Assembly: GCF_910588715.1 (NCBI RefSeq)
Contig: NZ_CAJURG010000003.1
Span: 186,001 to 250,000, forward strand
DNA: 64,000 nucleotides
From: an uncultured Clostridium sp.
GTDB taxonomy: Bacteria; Bacillota; Clostridia; Clostridiales; Clostridiaceae
Direction of reading: 5' to 3'
Position numbers and translations under genes: made by a program. Under the pieces are notes generated by a model. The model did no database searches, was not told the origin of the DNA, and was given only the letters and a program-made list of their open reading frames with translations. Positions 54,664 to 63,682 of the stretch are shown in pieces; within the stretch, counting starts at the first letter, position 1, and every line of letters begins with the position of its first letter.

Positions 54664-55968
54664 TTAAAATTGTGGTAAATATGCTTTGTGAGCTTCCATC
54701 ATTTCATCTAAAATAGTTTTAGCTAAATCATCTGATGGTATCAATGGATTTATACATAATGCTTGTAAAGCTGCATTATAATCTCCCTCTACTGCTGCCT
54801 TTGCAGCTAATATTTCAAAAGCCTTTATTTCAGCTACTAATCCACTAACTGCAACCGGTAAATATCCAATTGATAGAGGCTTCGGTCCTTCTTTAGTTAT
54901 TACACAACTCATTTCAGCAGCTGAATCTTCCTTAAAATCTCTTATAGAACCATTGTTTAATGTATTTACAACTTGAATATCCCCTTTATCATTATAGATT
55001 GAGTTTATTAAGTTACAAGCCGCATCACTATAATATGCTCCACCTCTTTTTTCTAATTGCGGTGGCTTAACTGCTAAATTTTCATCCTTATATAATTCAA
55101 ATAAATCATCTTCTAAAGCTTTAACTGTTTCACCTCTAGTTTTTCCATCCTTAAATCCTTCTAGCTCTTCCTCTAACATTTCTTTATGTTTATAGTAATA
55201 TTTATGATATGGACAAGGAATAACTCCTAAAGCTCTAACGAAATCAGCATTTAAAGGAATATCCTTTATATTTTGCATTGTTAAAGATGATGTAACGAAC
55301 TTTTCAATTGCTTCTTTAGTTATATCTTTTCCATCTAATCTTACATTAAGTGCATAAACCATATGGTTAAGTCCAGCAAAATCCATTTCTATTCTATTTT
55401 TTTCTACACCTAAAATATCTGCCATTCCATTTTTAACACCAATTGGAACATTACATAATCCAATATATCTTTTAAAATTTGTATATTTAAATACAGCTTC
55501 TGAAATTACTCCTGTTGGATTAGTAAAGTTTACTAACCATGCATTTGGACAAAGTTCCTCAATATCCTTTATTATGTCAAGTACTACTGGTACTGTTCTT
55601 AATGCCTTAAATAATCCTCCTGCTCCATTAGTTTCTTGACCTATTACTCCATGAGAAAGTGGAATTCTTTCATCTTTAATTCTAGCATCTAATAACCCAA
55701 CCCTTAATTGAGTAGTTACAAAATCAGCATCCTTTAAAGCTTTTCTTCTATCTAATGTTAGATGAATTTCCATGTCTATTCCTGCTTTTTTTACCATTCT
55801 TTTTGCAAGATTACCCACAATCTCTAGTTTATATTTTCCTTCTTCTATATCAACTAACCATAATTCTCTTACTGGTAATTCTTTATGTCTTTTTATGAAT
55901 CCTTCCACTAATTCTGGAGTATAACTTGACCCTCCACCTATAGTAACTATTTTTATTCCCTTTTTCAT
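54664..55968 (-). CDS. 6-phospho-beta-glucosidase, GH4 (ChbF/LicH-like)
   Basis: 434 residues from ATG 55968, which has a GGTGG site; the ATG four codons earlier lacks one. NAD-binding KIVTIGGGSSYTPELVEGF at the start, ELWLVDIEEGK, NFTNPTGVISEAV, and the Mn ligands in YIGLCNVPIG (Cys) and VIPCPYHKYYY (His). The GH4 mechanism uses NAD and Mn for oxidation-elimination. It cleaves the phosphorylated disaccharide brought in by the PTS. With ChbG next to it, 6-phospho-chitobiose is a likely substrate. Confidence 0.94.
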   Translation of the reverse strand: MKKGIKIVTIGGGSSYTPELVEGFIKRHKELPVRELWLVDIEEGKYKLEIVGNLAKRMVKKAGIDMEIHLTLDRRKALKDADFVTTQLRVGLLDARIKDERIPLSHGVIGQETNGAGGLFKALRTVPVVLDIIKDIEELCPNAWLVNFTNPTGVISEAVFKYTNFKRYIGLCNVPIGVKNGMADILGVEKNRIEMDFAGLNHMVYALNVRLDGKDITKEAIEKFVTSSLTMQNIKDIPLNADFVRALGVIPCPYHKYYYKHKEMLEEELEGFKDGKTRGETVKALEDDLFELYKDENLAVKPPQLEKRGGAYYSDAACNLINSIYNDKGDIQVVNTLNNGSIRDFKEDSAAEMSCVITKEGPKPLSIGYLPVAVSGLVAEIKAFEILAAKAAVEGDYNAALQALCINPLIPSDDLAKTILDEMMEAHKAYLPQF

Positions 55969-56143
55969 ATTATCCACCATCCTAATTTTAATATTTATAA
56001 TTTTTATATAATTAAGTTGTATGTAATCAATTCTTTTTAATCTATTATTTATTTTAAATTTCCTTTAACATAGCATTTATATGCTGATTTTTATTAACTT
56101 TACAAATTGATAAAAATCAAAATACAAATTCTATAAATATTAT

Positions 56144-56184
56144 GGAGCAAAGGAAGCTTTAAACAAACTATACTTCCTTTCTCC
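56144..56184 (-). terminator. Intercistronic hairpin between IIC and GH4 genes
   Basis: GGAGCAAAGGAAG pairs with CTTCCTTTCTCC (one bulge), 16-base loop. It lies in a 269-base gap after IIC, with only weak T-rich flanks, so it may act as a partial terminator or stability element. Confidence 0.55.
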
Positions 56185-56237
56185 AAATTTCAATTTAAAA
56201 TGCTTAGGTGTTTAATGATATTTTTTTTAATAATACT

Positions 56238-57548
56238 TTAGTTGCTCATTCTTTTAGCATCCATTTTTTCAGCCATAACTACAAATGGTAAGTATACTAA
56301 TATAGAAACTAATATATTAACTATACATAAAACTGCTCCTGACCAATGTCCAGTTGCCATAAATCCACCAAGTATTGGAGGTGTAGTCCAAGGCATAGTT
56401 GCCATTATTATTGGATGAACTAACCCAAATGAAATTGAAAGATATGAAATTATTGTTGTAATAATTGGTGCAATTACAAATGGTATTCCAAATATAGGGT
56501 TTAACACAATTGGCAATCCAAATATTACTGGTTCACTTATATTAAATATTGCTGGTGCTAATCCTAAAGTTAACATATCTCTTCTTCTTTTACCTGCAAT
56601 TGCTATAGCTATTAATAAAGCTATTATTACTCCTGATCCACCCATAAATATGAATGCATCAAAGAATGGTCCTGCTAATACATGTAATTGATCTGTTGAC
56701 GCCCCATTTTGAATCATTTCTGCATTTTGTGCACCTAAGTTAGTTAACATTGTTCCAGTAAAAGGCAATGCAATATTTGCACCATGTAAACCAACAAACC
56801 ATAATCCATGAATAAAAAATGCTATTAATATAGCTGATGGTAATGTATCTGTTATATTACTTAATGGAATTCCTAAATATTTATTTATTAAATCTGTTAA
56901 AAATTGTCCGTCTGCTGCTAGTCTTATTAATAATCCAGCTACTGCGAATATAACTACTGTTAGCATACCTGGAATTAACTTAGCAAATGATCTTGATACT
57001 GCGGGCGGAACACCATCAGGCATTTTAACTACTAATTGCTTTACCTTTCCTAATCTTATAAATAATTCTGTTGATAATATCCCAATTATAATTGCAGTAA
57101 ATAATGCTCCTGTACCTAAATAAGAAACTCCTATAAATCCCCATCCCTCGATTGTTGGTTGTCCATCTATTGCAATTTTTGCAACTTGAGGAATTAAAAG
57201 AATAAATATTGATGTTGCTATCATTGATGCTTGTAAACCATTTTCTTCATATGATTTTGCAAGATTATAAGAAACACCTATTACTAGAAGTAATGCCATA
57301 ATAGCTAATGTACCAAACCAAATATCACCATTTAAATTTTTTATCTGTTGTCCAAATGTATTTTCTAATAAAAAATTGTTTAATGCCTTTATTGGTGCAT
57401 TATTTATAAGTGTCGCTAACGAACCTATTATTGTTAACGGTATCATTGCAACGAAAGCATCTCTTACTGCAACTAAGTGCCTTTGTGCACCCATTTTAGC
57501 TGCATATGGAGTAATATACTTATCCATGAAAGCCATAAACTTTTCCAT
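56238..57548 (-). CDS. PTS system cellobiose-type IIC permease
   Basis: 436 residues with about ten membrane helices, the CelB/ChbC type. Landmarks are the entry MDKYITPYAAKMGAQRHLVA, GIIVALLIAI-like helices, GPFFDAFIFMGGSG with conserved acid, and NISEPVIFGLPIVLNPIFGI near residue 335, which carries the conserved Glu of the sugar site. It translocates and phosphorylates the disaccharide. It is 69 bases after IIB in the same direction. Confidence 0.95.
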   Translation of the reverse strand: MEKFMAFMDKYITPYAAKMGAQRHLVAVRDAFVAMIPLTIIGSLATLINNAPIKALNNFLLENTFGQQIKNLNGDIWFGTLAIMALLLVIGVSYNLAKSYEENGLQASMIATSIFILLIPQVAKIAIDGQPTIEGWGFIGVSYLGTGALFTAIIIGILSTELFIRLGKVKQLVVKMPDGVPPAVSRSFAKLIPGMLTVVIFAVAGLLIRLAADGQFLTDLINKYLGIPLSNITDTLPSAILIAFFIHGLWFVGLHGANIALPFTGTMLTNLGAQNAEMIQNGASTDQLHVLAGPFFDAFIFMGGSGVIIALLIAIAIAGKRRRDMLTLGLAPAIFNISEPVIFGLPIVLNPIFGIPFVIAPIITTIISYLSISFGLVHPIIMATMPWTTPPILGGFMATGHWSGAVLCIVNILVSILVYLPFVVMAEKMDAKRMSN

Positions 57549-57617
57549 TATCTTTTCCCACCTTTATTTTTCATATCTCTTTTAATTTTAAATTCTCAAT
57601 ACCCAAACCATAATTAA

Positions 57618-57923
57618 TTATTTATTCAATTCTAAAGCTCTTTCTAAGACAGCCTTACCATTACATCTTCCATAATCCATCATATTTATAACTTCTACTG
57701 GGATTCCATAAGGTTCTGCTAAAGCTTTTGCCTTATTTAAAACATATCTTACTTGTGGCCCTAATAATAAAACATTACATTTTTCAATTTCAGTTTGTAG
57801 ATTCACTTCTGATATAGCCCAAATTTCACATTCTACTCCTTTTTCCTTTGCAGCCTCTTGCATTTTTGTTACTAATAAACTTGTTGACATACCTGCTGAG
57901 CAAGCTAACATAATTTTTATCAT
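57618..57923 (-). CDS. PTS system cellobiose-type IIB component
   Basis: 101 residues from ATG 57923, which follows GGAGG; the in-frame TTG upstream is part of that site. The phospho-Cys lies in IMLACSAGMSTSLLVTKM at residue ~8, within the P-loop of the Lac family IIB. LLGPQVRYVLNKAKALAEPY is conserved too. First gene of the PTS operon, with a promoter and dyads 50-85 bases upstream. Confidence 0.95.
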   Translation of the reverse strand: MIKIMLACSAGMSTSLLVTKMQEAAKEKGVECEIWAISEVNLQTEIEKCNVLLLGPQVRYVLNKAKALAEPYGIPVEVINMMDYGRCNGKAVLERALELNK

Positions 57924-57972
57924 AATATATACCTCCAAAAATTTTATTTATTGTATTCGTTTTCTGTACCTT

Positions 57973-58009
57973 ATGTATACATTGTATACCTATAGTCTAT
58001 ACATTTCAA
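57973..58009 (-). promoter_or_regulatory. PTS operon promoter with TGTATA operators
   Basis: Minus strand TTGAAA (58009-58004), 17-base spacer, TACAAT (57986-57981). The spacer and -10 carry TGTATA-N9-TATACA (57983-58003). Next to it is the palindrome ATGTATACAT (57973-57982). This is the expected arrangement for control by the operon's GntR/UTRA protein. Confidence 0.75.
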
Positions 58010-58224
58010 GTCTTTTTTTTAATTTTTTTAAACATTTACATATATTCTTCTCATAATTTATAAATAATATTCTTAAACCTTAGTAAAACTATGGTTTTAA
58101 GACATTAAAAAATAAATATTTCTTTTATAAATATTTATTTTTTAATATTTATAAGTTTGTCAACAACTATACATTTATTCATTTAAATGTATAGTTTAAT
58201 TAATTTTAAAATTTATTAATAATA
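58010..58224. other. AT-rich intergenic region
   Basis: About 215 bases upstream of the PTS promoter. It includes an AT-only inverted stretch (AAATATTTATT around 58120-58140) but no ORF. Confidence 0.4.
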
Positions 58225-58274
58225 AAAAAACCTTAGCTAACATCTATGTAAGTAAATATTAACTAAGGTTTTTT
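58225..58274 (-). terminator. Terminator of helD
   Basis: AAAAAACCTTAG / CTAAGGTTTTTT with an extended inner part and ~18-base loop, immediately after the helD stop. Confidence 0.9.
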
Positions 58275-58276
58275 AT

Positions 58277-60370
58277 TTATTTAAAATTTATTATTTTCAA
58301 TCTATGAAGAGCTCTAGTACACATTATATATTTAACTAAATCATCTGTATTTTCATCAAAATTAACAACTATAACACCATCAAATTCTAATCCTTTTGCA
58401 TAATATGATGGAACTATAACCTTTCCACCTCTGTAAATAACATCTTCTTTATCAAAAGCTAAAATTTTAGTAAACTTTTTAATTTCAGGAGCAACTTTTC
58501 TAAGGTCCTCTTTGTCTTTAGTTATTATTGCAATATTATCATAATTTTCATCATCATACTCTTCTAAAGCTTCTAAAATAGCATCTATTAAATCCTCTTC
58601 ATTTTTTACTTCAACTTCTTCAACATCATATTTACCTTTTCTAACAAAAGGTACAACTGCATTTTCATCTAATAATTTACTTGCATACTCCATAATTTGA
58701 AGTGTTGATCTATAGCTTTTATTTAAATTATAATTCTTAACAAAACCACCAAATAAGGCTTTTAATTTAAGCATTGCAGGCTCTTCTTCTACCTTTACTA
58801 ATCTTTGATTTGAATCTCCAACAATAGTAAAGCTTCTGCATCCTGTTAATTCTTTTAAAACAATAAATTGTAACATACTATAATCTTGAGATTCATCAAT
58901 TACTATATGCTTAATATCATTCTTTGTTTTTTTACCATCTAATTTAATCATTAAATACAAAATTGCTGGTAAATCTAAATAGGATAATTGAGAAGTACTA
59001 GTAAATTCCTTATAAATATTAACTATGCTTTCATTATCTATCCACTTTGATAAATTATCTTTTTGAATCATTAGTTCTTTAACTATTTCTCTAACTCTTA
59101 TTCTTCTTTGAAACTCTATATTATTTTGTTCGATAACTAAATCCTCTTCTGAAAGATTAGCTAATTTAGCCTTAACTTCAGCATTTAAATTTCTTACAAG
59201 TTCATCTCTTTTATCTTTAAGTTTTGAAATAATAATTCTTTTTATTTTTTGACTTCTTCTAAATAAAGGCATATATTTATAATGCTTTTCAAATAATTCA
59301 TTTATTTCTTCTATTCCAACAACTTCTTCATCAAAAAAGTTAACTGGTTTAAAGTTAAAATAACTTTTTTCAAGTTCTTCACATTTTTTATCTAAAATTA
59401 AGATAAATTCTTCACCAGCTTTATATTTAATTTCATTTATAATTTTTTCATTACCTTTTAAAACTTCTTCTAAATATGCAGTAAAATCAACTACTGGTTC
59501 ACGTAATCCTATTTCATTAATTGCAAAATGTACAAAAGTTTGTTGTTTAACATCACTTTCTCCTAATGTAGGAAGTACATCTCCAATATAATCAATAAAT
59601 ATATCATTAGGTCCTAATATTAATACTTTATCTCCTAACTGTTCTCTAAAATTATATAAAAGATATGCAACTCTATGAAGAGCAATTGTTGTTTTTCCAG
59701 AACCTGCAACTCCATTAACAACTACAACCTTCATTCTTTCTTCTCTTATAATTTCATCTTGCTCCTTTTGAATTGTCATAACTATATCTTTAAGCTTTTC
59801 ACCAGCATTTGAAGATAAAATCATTTGAAGAATATCATCTTTTACATCAATATCAGAATCAAAAAATCCTTCTAACTTTCCTTTCTTAATCATTAACTGC
59901 CTTCTAGATAATATATCAACTGGAATCTCTCCATCAGGTGACTTATAAGTAGTTTCACCTAATGTTCCCTTATAAAATAATGATGCAACTGGAGCTCTCC
60001 AATCAATTATGGCAGATTCAAAACTTCCCTCTGGAGTTAATCCATATCTACCAACATATATTTGCTCCGCATATCCATTATCCTCAAAGTTAACCTTTCC
60101 AAAGTATGGAGATTCTTTCAACTTAGTAAATTCAGATAATTTTTTATCTATGGTTCTATACATTTCTTCTTTTACATATCTTTCATGATCAAAGTACTCC
60201 ATTACTTTATCTTCATCATCTCTATATTCTTCAATAAATTTTTTTCTATATTCTAATATGTAATCAGATACACCTTTTCTTTTTTGTATGTAGTTTAATA
60301 TTTCTTTACTTAATAGATTTAATGTTAAATCTAGATTTTGTTCCTCTTGTAAAAATTCAAATTTATTCAA
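58277..60370 (-). CDS. helD: HelD-type UvrD-like helicase (RNA polymerase recycling)
   Basis: 697 residues from TTG 60370 with an AAAGGTGT site. The N-terminal coiled region (FLQEEQNLDLTLNLLSKEI) is followed by Walker A VVNGVAGSGKTTIALHRVAY near residue 223. Walker B is IKHIVIDESQDYS near 490. Motif III is FTIVGDSNQRL and a late motif AKGLEFDGVIVVNFDE. Bacillus HelD inserts into stalled RNA polymerase and frees it from nucleic acid. The length is below the 774 residues of the Bacillus protein but all ATPase motifs are present. Followed by its own terminator. Confidence 0.9.
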   Translation of the reverse strand: MNKFEFLQEEQNLDLTLNLLSKEILNYIQKRKGVSDYILEYRKKFIEEYRDDEDKVMEYFDHERYVKEEMYRTIDKKLSEFTKLKESPYFGKVNFEDNGYAEQIYVGRYGLTPEGSFESAIIDWRAPVASLFYKGTLGETTYKSPDGEIPVDILSRRQLMIKKGKLEGFFDSDIDVKDDILQMILSSNAGEKLKDIVMTIQKEQDEIIREERMKVVVVNGVAGSGKTTIALHRVAYLLYNFREQLGDKVLILGPNDIFIDYIGDVLPTLGESDVKQQTFVHFAINEIGLREPVVDFTAYLEEVLKGNEKIINEIKYKAGEEFILILDKKCEELEKSYFNFKPVNFFDEEVVGIEEINELFEKHYKYMPLFRRSQKIKRIIISKLKDKRDELVRNLNAEVKAKLANLSEEDLVIEQNNIEFQRRIRVREIVKELMIQKDNLSKWIDNESIVNIYKEFTSTSQLSYLDLPAILYLMIKLDGKKTKNDIKHIVIDESQDYSMLQFIVLKELTGCRSFTIVGDSNQRLVKVEEEPAMLKLKALFGGFVKNYNLNKSYRSTLQIMEYASKLLDENAVVPFVRKGKYDVEEVEVKNEEDLIDAILEALEEYDDENYDNIAIITKDKEDLRKVAPEIKKFTKILAFDKEDVIYRGGKVIVPSYYAKGLEFDGVIVVNFDENTDDLVKYIMCTRALHRLKIINFK

Positions 60371-60440
60371 AATTTCACACCTTTCATTTAATTTACTTAA
60401 AGCTTAATTTTAAATTTATTAATTATTATATAATATATTT

Positions 60441-60479
60441 AAGGAGTTAAGCTATTAAATATATTAGCTTAACCCCTTA
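60441..60479 (-). terminator. Hairpin after ftsH
   Basis: AAGGAGTTAAGCTA and TAGCTTAACCCCTT form a 14-base stem with one mismatch. T-rich DNA follows only weakly on the minus strand. Confidence 0.6.
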
Positions 60480-60506
60480 TTTTTAAATTTTCTATTTATC
60501 TTTTGA

Positions 60507-62582
60507 CTAACTATTAGATTTATCTTTATCAATATCTAAATTTATTTCTATATTTGTAGATTTATTTTCATTTATAATACTCTCTTCTTCTCTTTCAACG
60601 GCTTCAATTACTTCTTGAGCAACCTTTTTATCAATTAAGTCCTCTTCTATTTCGGTAGCCACTTCTTTAGAATCATTTCTATCCTTTTCAAGTTCCCTAC
60701 TTTTCTTTTCCTCTTCTCTTTTTATCTTTAATTCTGGATATTTTTCATAAACAAACTTAAAGAACTCATCTCCAAATATAGTTTCCTTTTCTAATAAGTA
60801 TTCAGATATTTTATCTAATAAATCTCTATTCTCTCTTAATATCTCTCTTGCTCTTTTGTGGCATTCTCTAATTATAGCTAATACCTCTTTATCTACTAAA
60901 GTTGATGTTTCTTCACTGCAATTTCTAACAGCTCTACCATCTAAATATCTATTTTGAATTGATTCTAAAGCCATCATATCAAAATTATCAGTCATACCAT
61001 AAATAGTAACCATATTTCTTGCTGTTTGAGTTGCTCTTTCTATGTCATTAGAAGCTCCAGTAGATACTAAATTAAATACCTCTTCCTCTGCTGCTCTACC
61101 ACCAAGCATAACCATAATTTGATTCATTAATTCTTCCTTTGAAACAAGGTATTTTTCTTCCTCTGGTAATTGCATTGTGTAACCTAAAGCTCCCATTGTT
61201 CTTGGAACTATAGTAATTTTATGAACTGGATCAGTACCTTCTAATAAACCTGCTACTAATGCATGCCCAACCTCATGGAATGCAACAACTTCTCTTTCTT
61301 TTTTAGAAAGTATTCTATCTTTCTTTTCCTTACCAGCTATTATCACTTCAACAGCTTCTTCTAAATCTTCTTGAATAACTAATTCTCTTCCATTTCTTAC
61401 TGCTCTTAATGCAGCTTCATTTACTATATTGGCAAGGTCAGCACCTACTGCACCTGGAGTTCCCTTTGCAATTGCTTCTAAATCTACATCTAAAGACATC
61501 TTAACATCCTTAGAATGAACATTTAATATGGCAATTCTTCCTTTTAAATCTGGCCTATCAACAATAACCCGTCTATCAAATCTACCTGGTCTTAAAAGTG
61601 CCTTATCTAATATTTCTGGTCTATTTGTAGCACCTAAAATAACAATTCCCTTAGATGTATCAAATCCATCCATTTCAGTAAGCAATTGATTTAAAGTTTG
61701 CTCCCTTTCATCATTACTTTGCATTTGGCTATCTCTACTTTTACCTATAGAATCAATTTCATCTATAAATATGATACATGGTGCCATTTTTTCTGCTTCT
61801 TTAAATAAATCTCTTACTTTGGCAGCACCCATTCCAACAAACATCTCAACAAATGTTGAACCTGAAACAGAAAGAAAGGGTACTTTTGCTTCACCAGCAA
61901 CAGCTTTTGCTATTAAAGTTTTACCAGTTCCAGGAGGCCCAACTAAAAGTGCCCCCTTAGGTAATTTAGCTCCTATTTCGGTATATCTTTTAGGGTTATG
62001 TAGAAAATCTATTATTTCAGTTAACGATTCTTTTGCTTCATCTTGTCCTGCAACATTTTCAAAACTTACCTTAATATCCTTTTCTACATATACTTTAGCA
62101 TTACTTTTTCCCATGCCCATTCCCATTGGGCCACCACCCATTTTTTTAGCCATTTTTCCAAAAATAAATTTAATGAAAAAGAACATTAATACTAATGGTA
62201 ATATATTAAGTATTATAAAATCCATAAATACAGATTGTTGCTTTGTTATTTGCGGATAATATTTTACATTATTCTCTATAAGTAAATTTATTAAGTCTGG
62301 ATTATCAGCATTACCAGTATAAAGAACTTTTCCCTTCATATCACTTGTATCTTGTGGCTTAATCACAAGTGCTGTTCCATCAACAGAAACTTCTTTAACT
62401 TCCTTATTTTTAACCATTTCAACAAATTCATTATATGAAATTTCTTTTGTTGTTAACATTTCCTTTGCTGTTGAAAATGAATATAAAAATAAACAAGCTA
62501 TAACTGCATAAATAATTAAAAACTTCTTATTATTGTTATTCTTTTTTTCTGGATTTTTTCTATCATTCACATTATTATTCAT
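60507..62582 (-). CDS. ftsH: ATP-dependent membrane zinc protease FtsH
   Basis: 691 residues. Two membrane helices (~20-36 and ~105-125) flank a small extracellular domain. The AAA domain has GPPGTGKTLIAKAVAGEAKV near residue 213, Walker B CIIFIDEIDSIGKSR and the arginine finger region ATNRPEILDKALLRPGRFDR. The protease domain has zinc motif FHEVGHALVAG near 440. The C-terminal ~85 residues are a highly charged Glu/Lys tail, longer than in many relatives. It degrades membrane and regulatory proteins as a hexamer. Single gene between helD and lepB. Confidence 0.97.
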   Translation of the reverse strand: MNNNVNDRKNPEKKNNNNKKFLIIYAVIACLFLYSFSTAKEMLTTKEISYNEFVEMVKNKEVKEVSVDGTALVIKPQDTSDMKGKVLYTGNADNPDLINLLIENNVKYYPQITKQQSVFMDFIILNILPLVLMFFFIKFIFGKMAKKMGGGPMGMGMGKSNAKVYVEKDIKVSFENVAGQDEAKESLTEIIDFLHNPKRYTEIGAKLPKGALLVGPPGTGKTLIAKAVAGEAKVPFLSVSGSTFVEMFVGMGAAKVRDLFKEAEKMAPCIIFIDEIDSIGKSRDSQMQSNDEREQTLNQLLTEMDGFDTSKGIVILGATNRPEILDKALLRPGRFDRRVIVDRPDLKGRIAILNVHSKDVKMSLDVDLEAIAKGTPGAVGADLANIVNEAALRAVRNGRELVIQEDLEEAVEVIIAGKEKKDRILSKKEREVVAFHEVGHALVAGLLEGTDPVHKITIVPRTMGALGYTMQLPEEEKYLVSKEELMNQIMVMLGGRAAEEEVFNLVSTGASNDIERATQTARNMVTIYGMTDNFDMMALESIQNRYLDGRAVRNCSEETSTLVDKEVLAIIRECHKRAREILRENRDLLDKISEYLLEKETIFGDEFFKFVYEKYPELKIKREEEKKSRELEKDRNDSKEVATEIEEDLIDKKVAQEVIEAVEREEESIINENKSTNIEINLDIDKDKSNS

Positions 62583-62627
62583 ACCTTTAAAATCTCCTAT
62601 TAAATTCTAAAACGCTTATAAAATAAT

Positions 62628-63158
62628 TTACTCTACTTTTCCAAAGTCCTTCCAAGGATATACCTTTATTTGAGCCTTACCCTTTATATCACTTCCATCA
62701 ATATATGGATTTTCCCAATACCTAGAGTCTAAAGACCAATATCTATTATCACCTAAAAAGAAGTATTTACCTTCTGGGACTTCAAACTCTCCATTATAAG
62801 TATCAATTGTACCTAAATAATCTTCTTCTAAAGTTTCACCATTTACAGTTACTATTCCATTATTAATAATAACCTTATCCCCAGGTAATCCAATTAACCT
62901 TTTGATCATATCCTCATCTTTCTCGTCTGAATGAAAAACTACTATATCTCCTCTTTTTAATTTTTCAGGATTATAAACTCTAGTAACAAATAATCTATCC
63001 CCAACATTCAATGTAGGTACCATAGATTCTGATGGAATCTTAACCTTAAATATTAAAAATCTATTTATTAAGATAGCTAATATTACAGCTACTACTATAG
63101 GTACAATCCATTCATTAAAGAAATTCGATTTTTTTATTTCCTTACTCACTATTCCCAC
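62628..63158 (-). CDS. lepB: Signal peptidase I
   Basis: 176 residues. One N-terminal membrane helix (IVPIVVAVILAILINRFLIF) is followed by the catalytic Ser in IPSESMVPTLNVGD near residue 40. The catalytic Lys is in DMIKRLIGLPGDKV near 85, and box E in FLGDNRYWSLDSRYW near 135. It cleaves signal peptides of exported proteins outside the membrane. Start is GTG 63158; another GTG at 63149 could be used instead, as the AAAGG site lies close to the first. Single gene. Confidence 0.95.
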   Translation of the reverse strand: MGIVSKEIKKSNFFNEWIVPIVVAVILAILINRFLIFKVKIPSESMVPTLNVGDRLFVTRVYNPEKLKRGDIVVFHSDEKDEDMIKRLIGLPGDKVIINNGIVTVNGETLEEDYLGTIDTYNGEFEVPEGKYFFLGDNRYWSLDSRYWENPYIDGSDIKGKAQIKVYPWKDFGKVE

Positions 63159-63556
63159 ATACCTTTCAAACTATTAATTTTTAATTCTAACACTCATATT
63201 AAATGAACATTTAACTAAACTTTCTAAGCAACAAAAATTTATACATTAACTTCTAAAACAAAACTATAAATACTTATAATATACAATTACCTTCACTTCT
63301 ATAATTCATAAAATTATCCTATTATGATTATGTCCATTTTGTAATAGTATAAAACAAACTATTTGCTATAAATTAAATATAAAATAAATATTTTATATAC
63401 AATAATTAATATAAATAGTCAACCTTAAATCTAGTTATTTATGTTAATTAATGACTAAAATTTAATGGATGCTTATAAGTATATCATAATTAATTAATAA
63501 CTAATAGTATTACTCTTCATTATATATAATTATTATGTCAGTTTCGTTACAAAAGA
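63159..63556. other. AT-rich intergenic region
   Basis: About 400 bases between lepB and the lysA terminator. Nothing beyond AT-rich DNA and short AT dyads was seen; it must contain the lepB promoter. Confidence 0.4.
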
Positions 63557-63601
63557 GAGCTATATTATATTGAAAATTTTTAATTCAATATAATATAGCT
63601 C
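63557..63601 (-). terminator. Terminator of lysA, best copy of the shared hairpin
   Basis: Perfect 18-base stem GAGCTATATTATATTGAA / complement with a 9-base loop, AAAAG on the left and CTTT on the right. Confidence 0.85.
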
Positions 63602-63682
63602 CTTTAAACTATATATAATTTTTGTTAATATACTATAATAAAATATTATTTTGATTAAAGCTTATAAAACTTAATAATAGCT

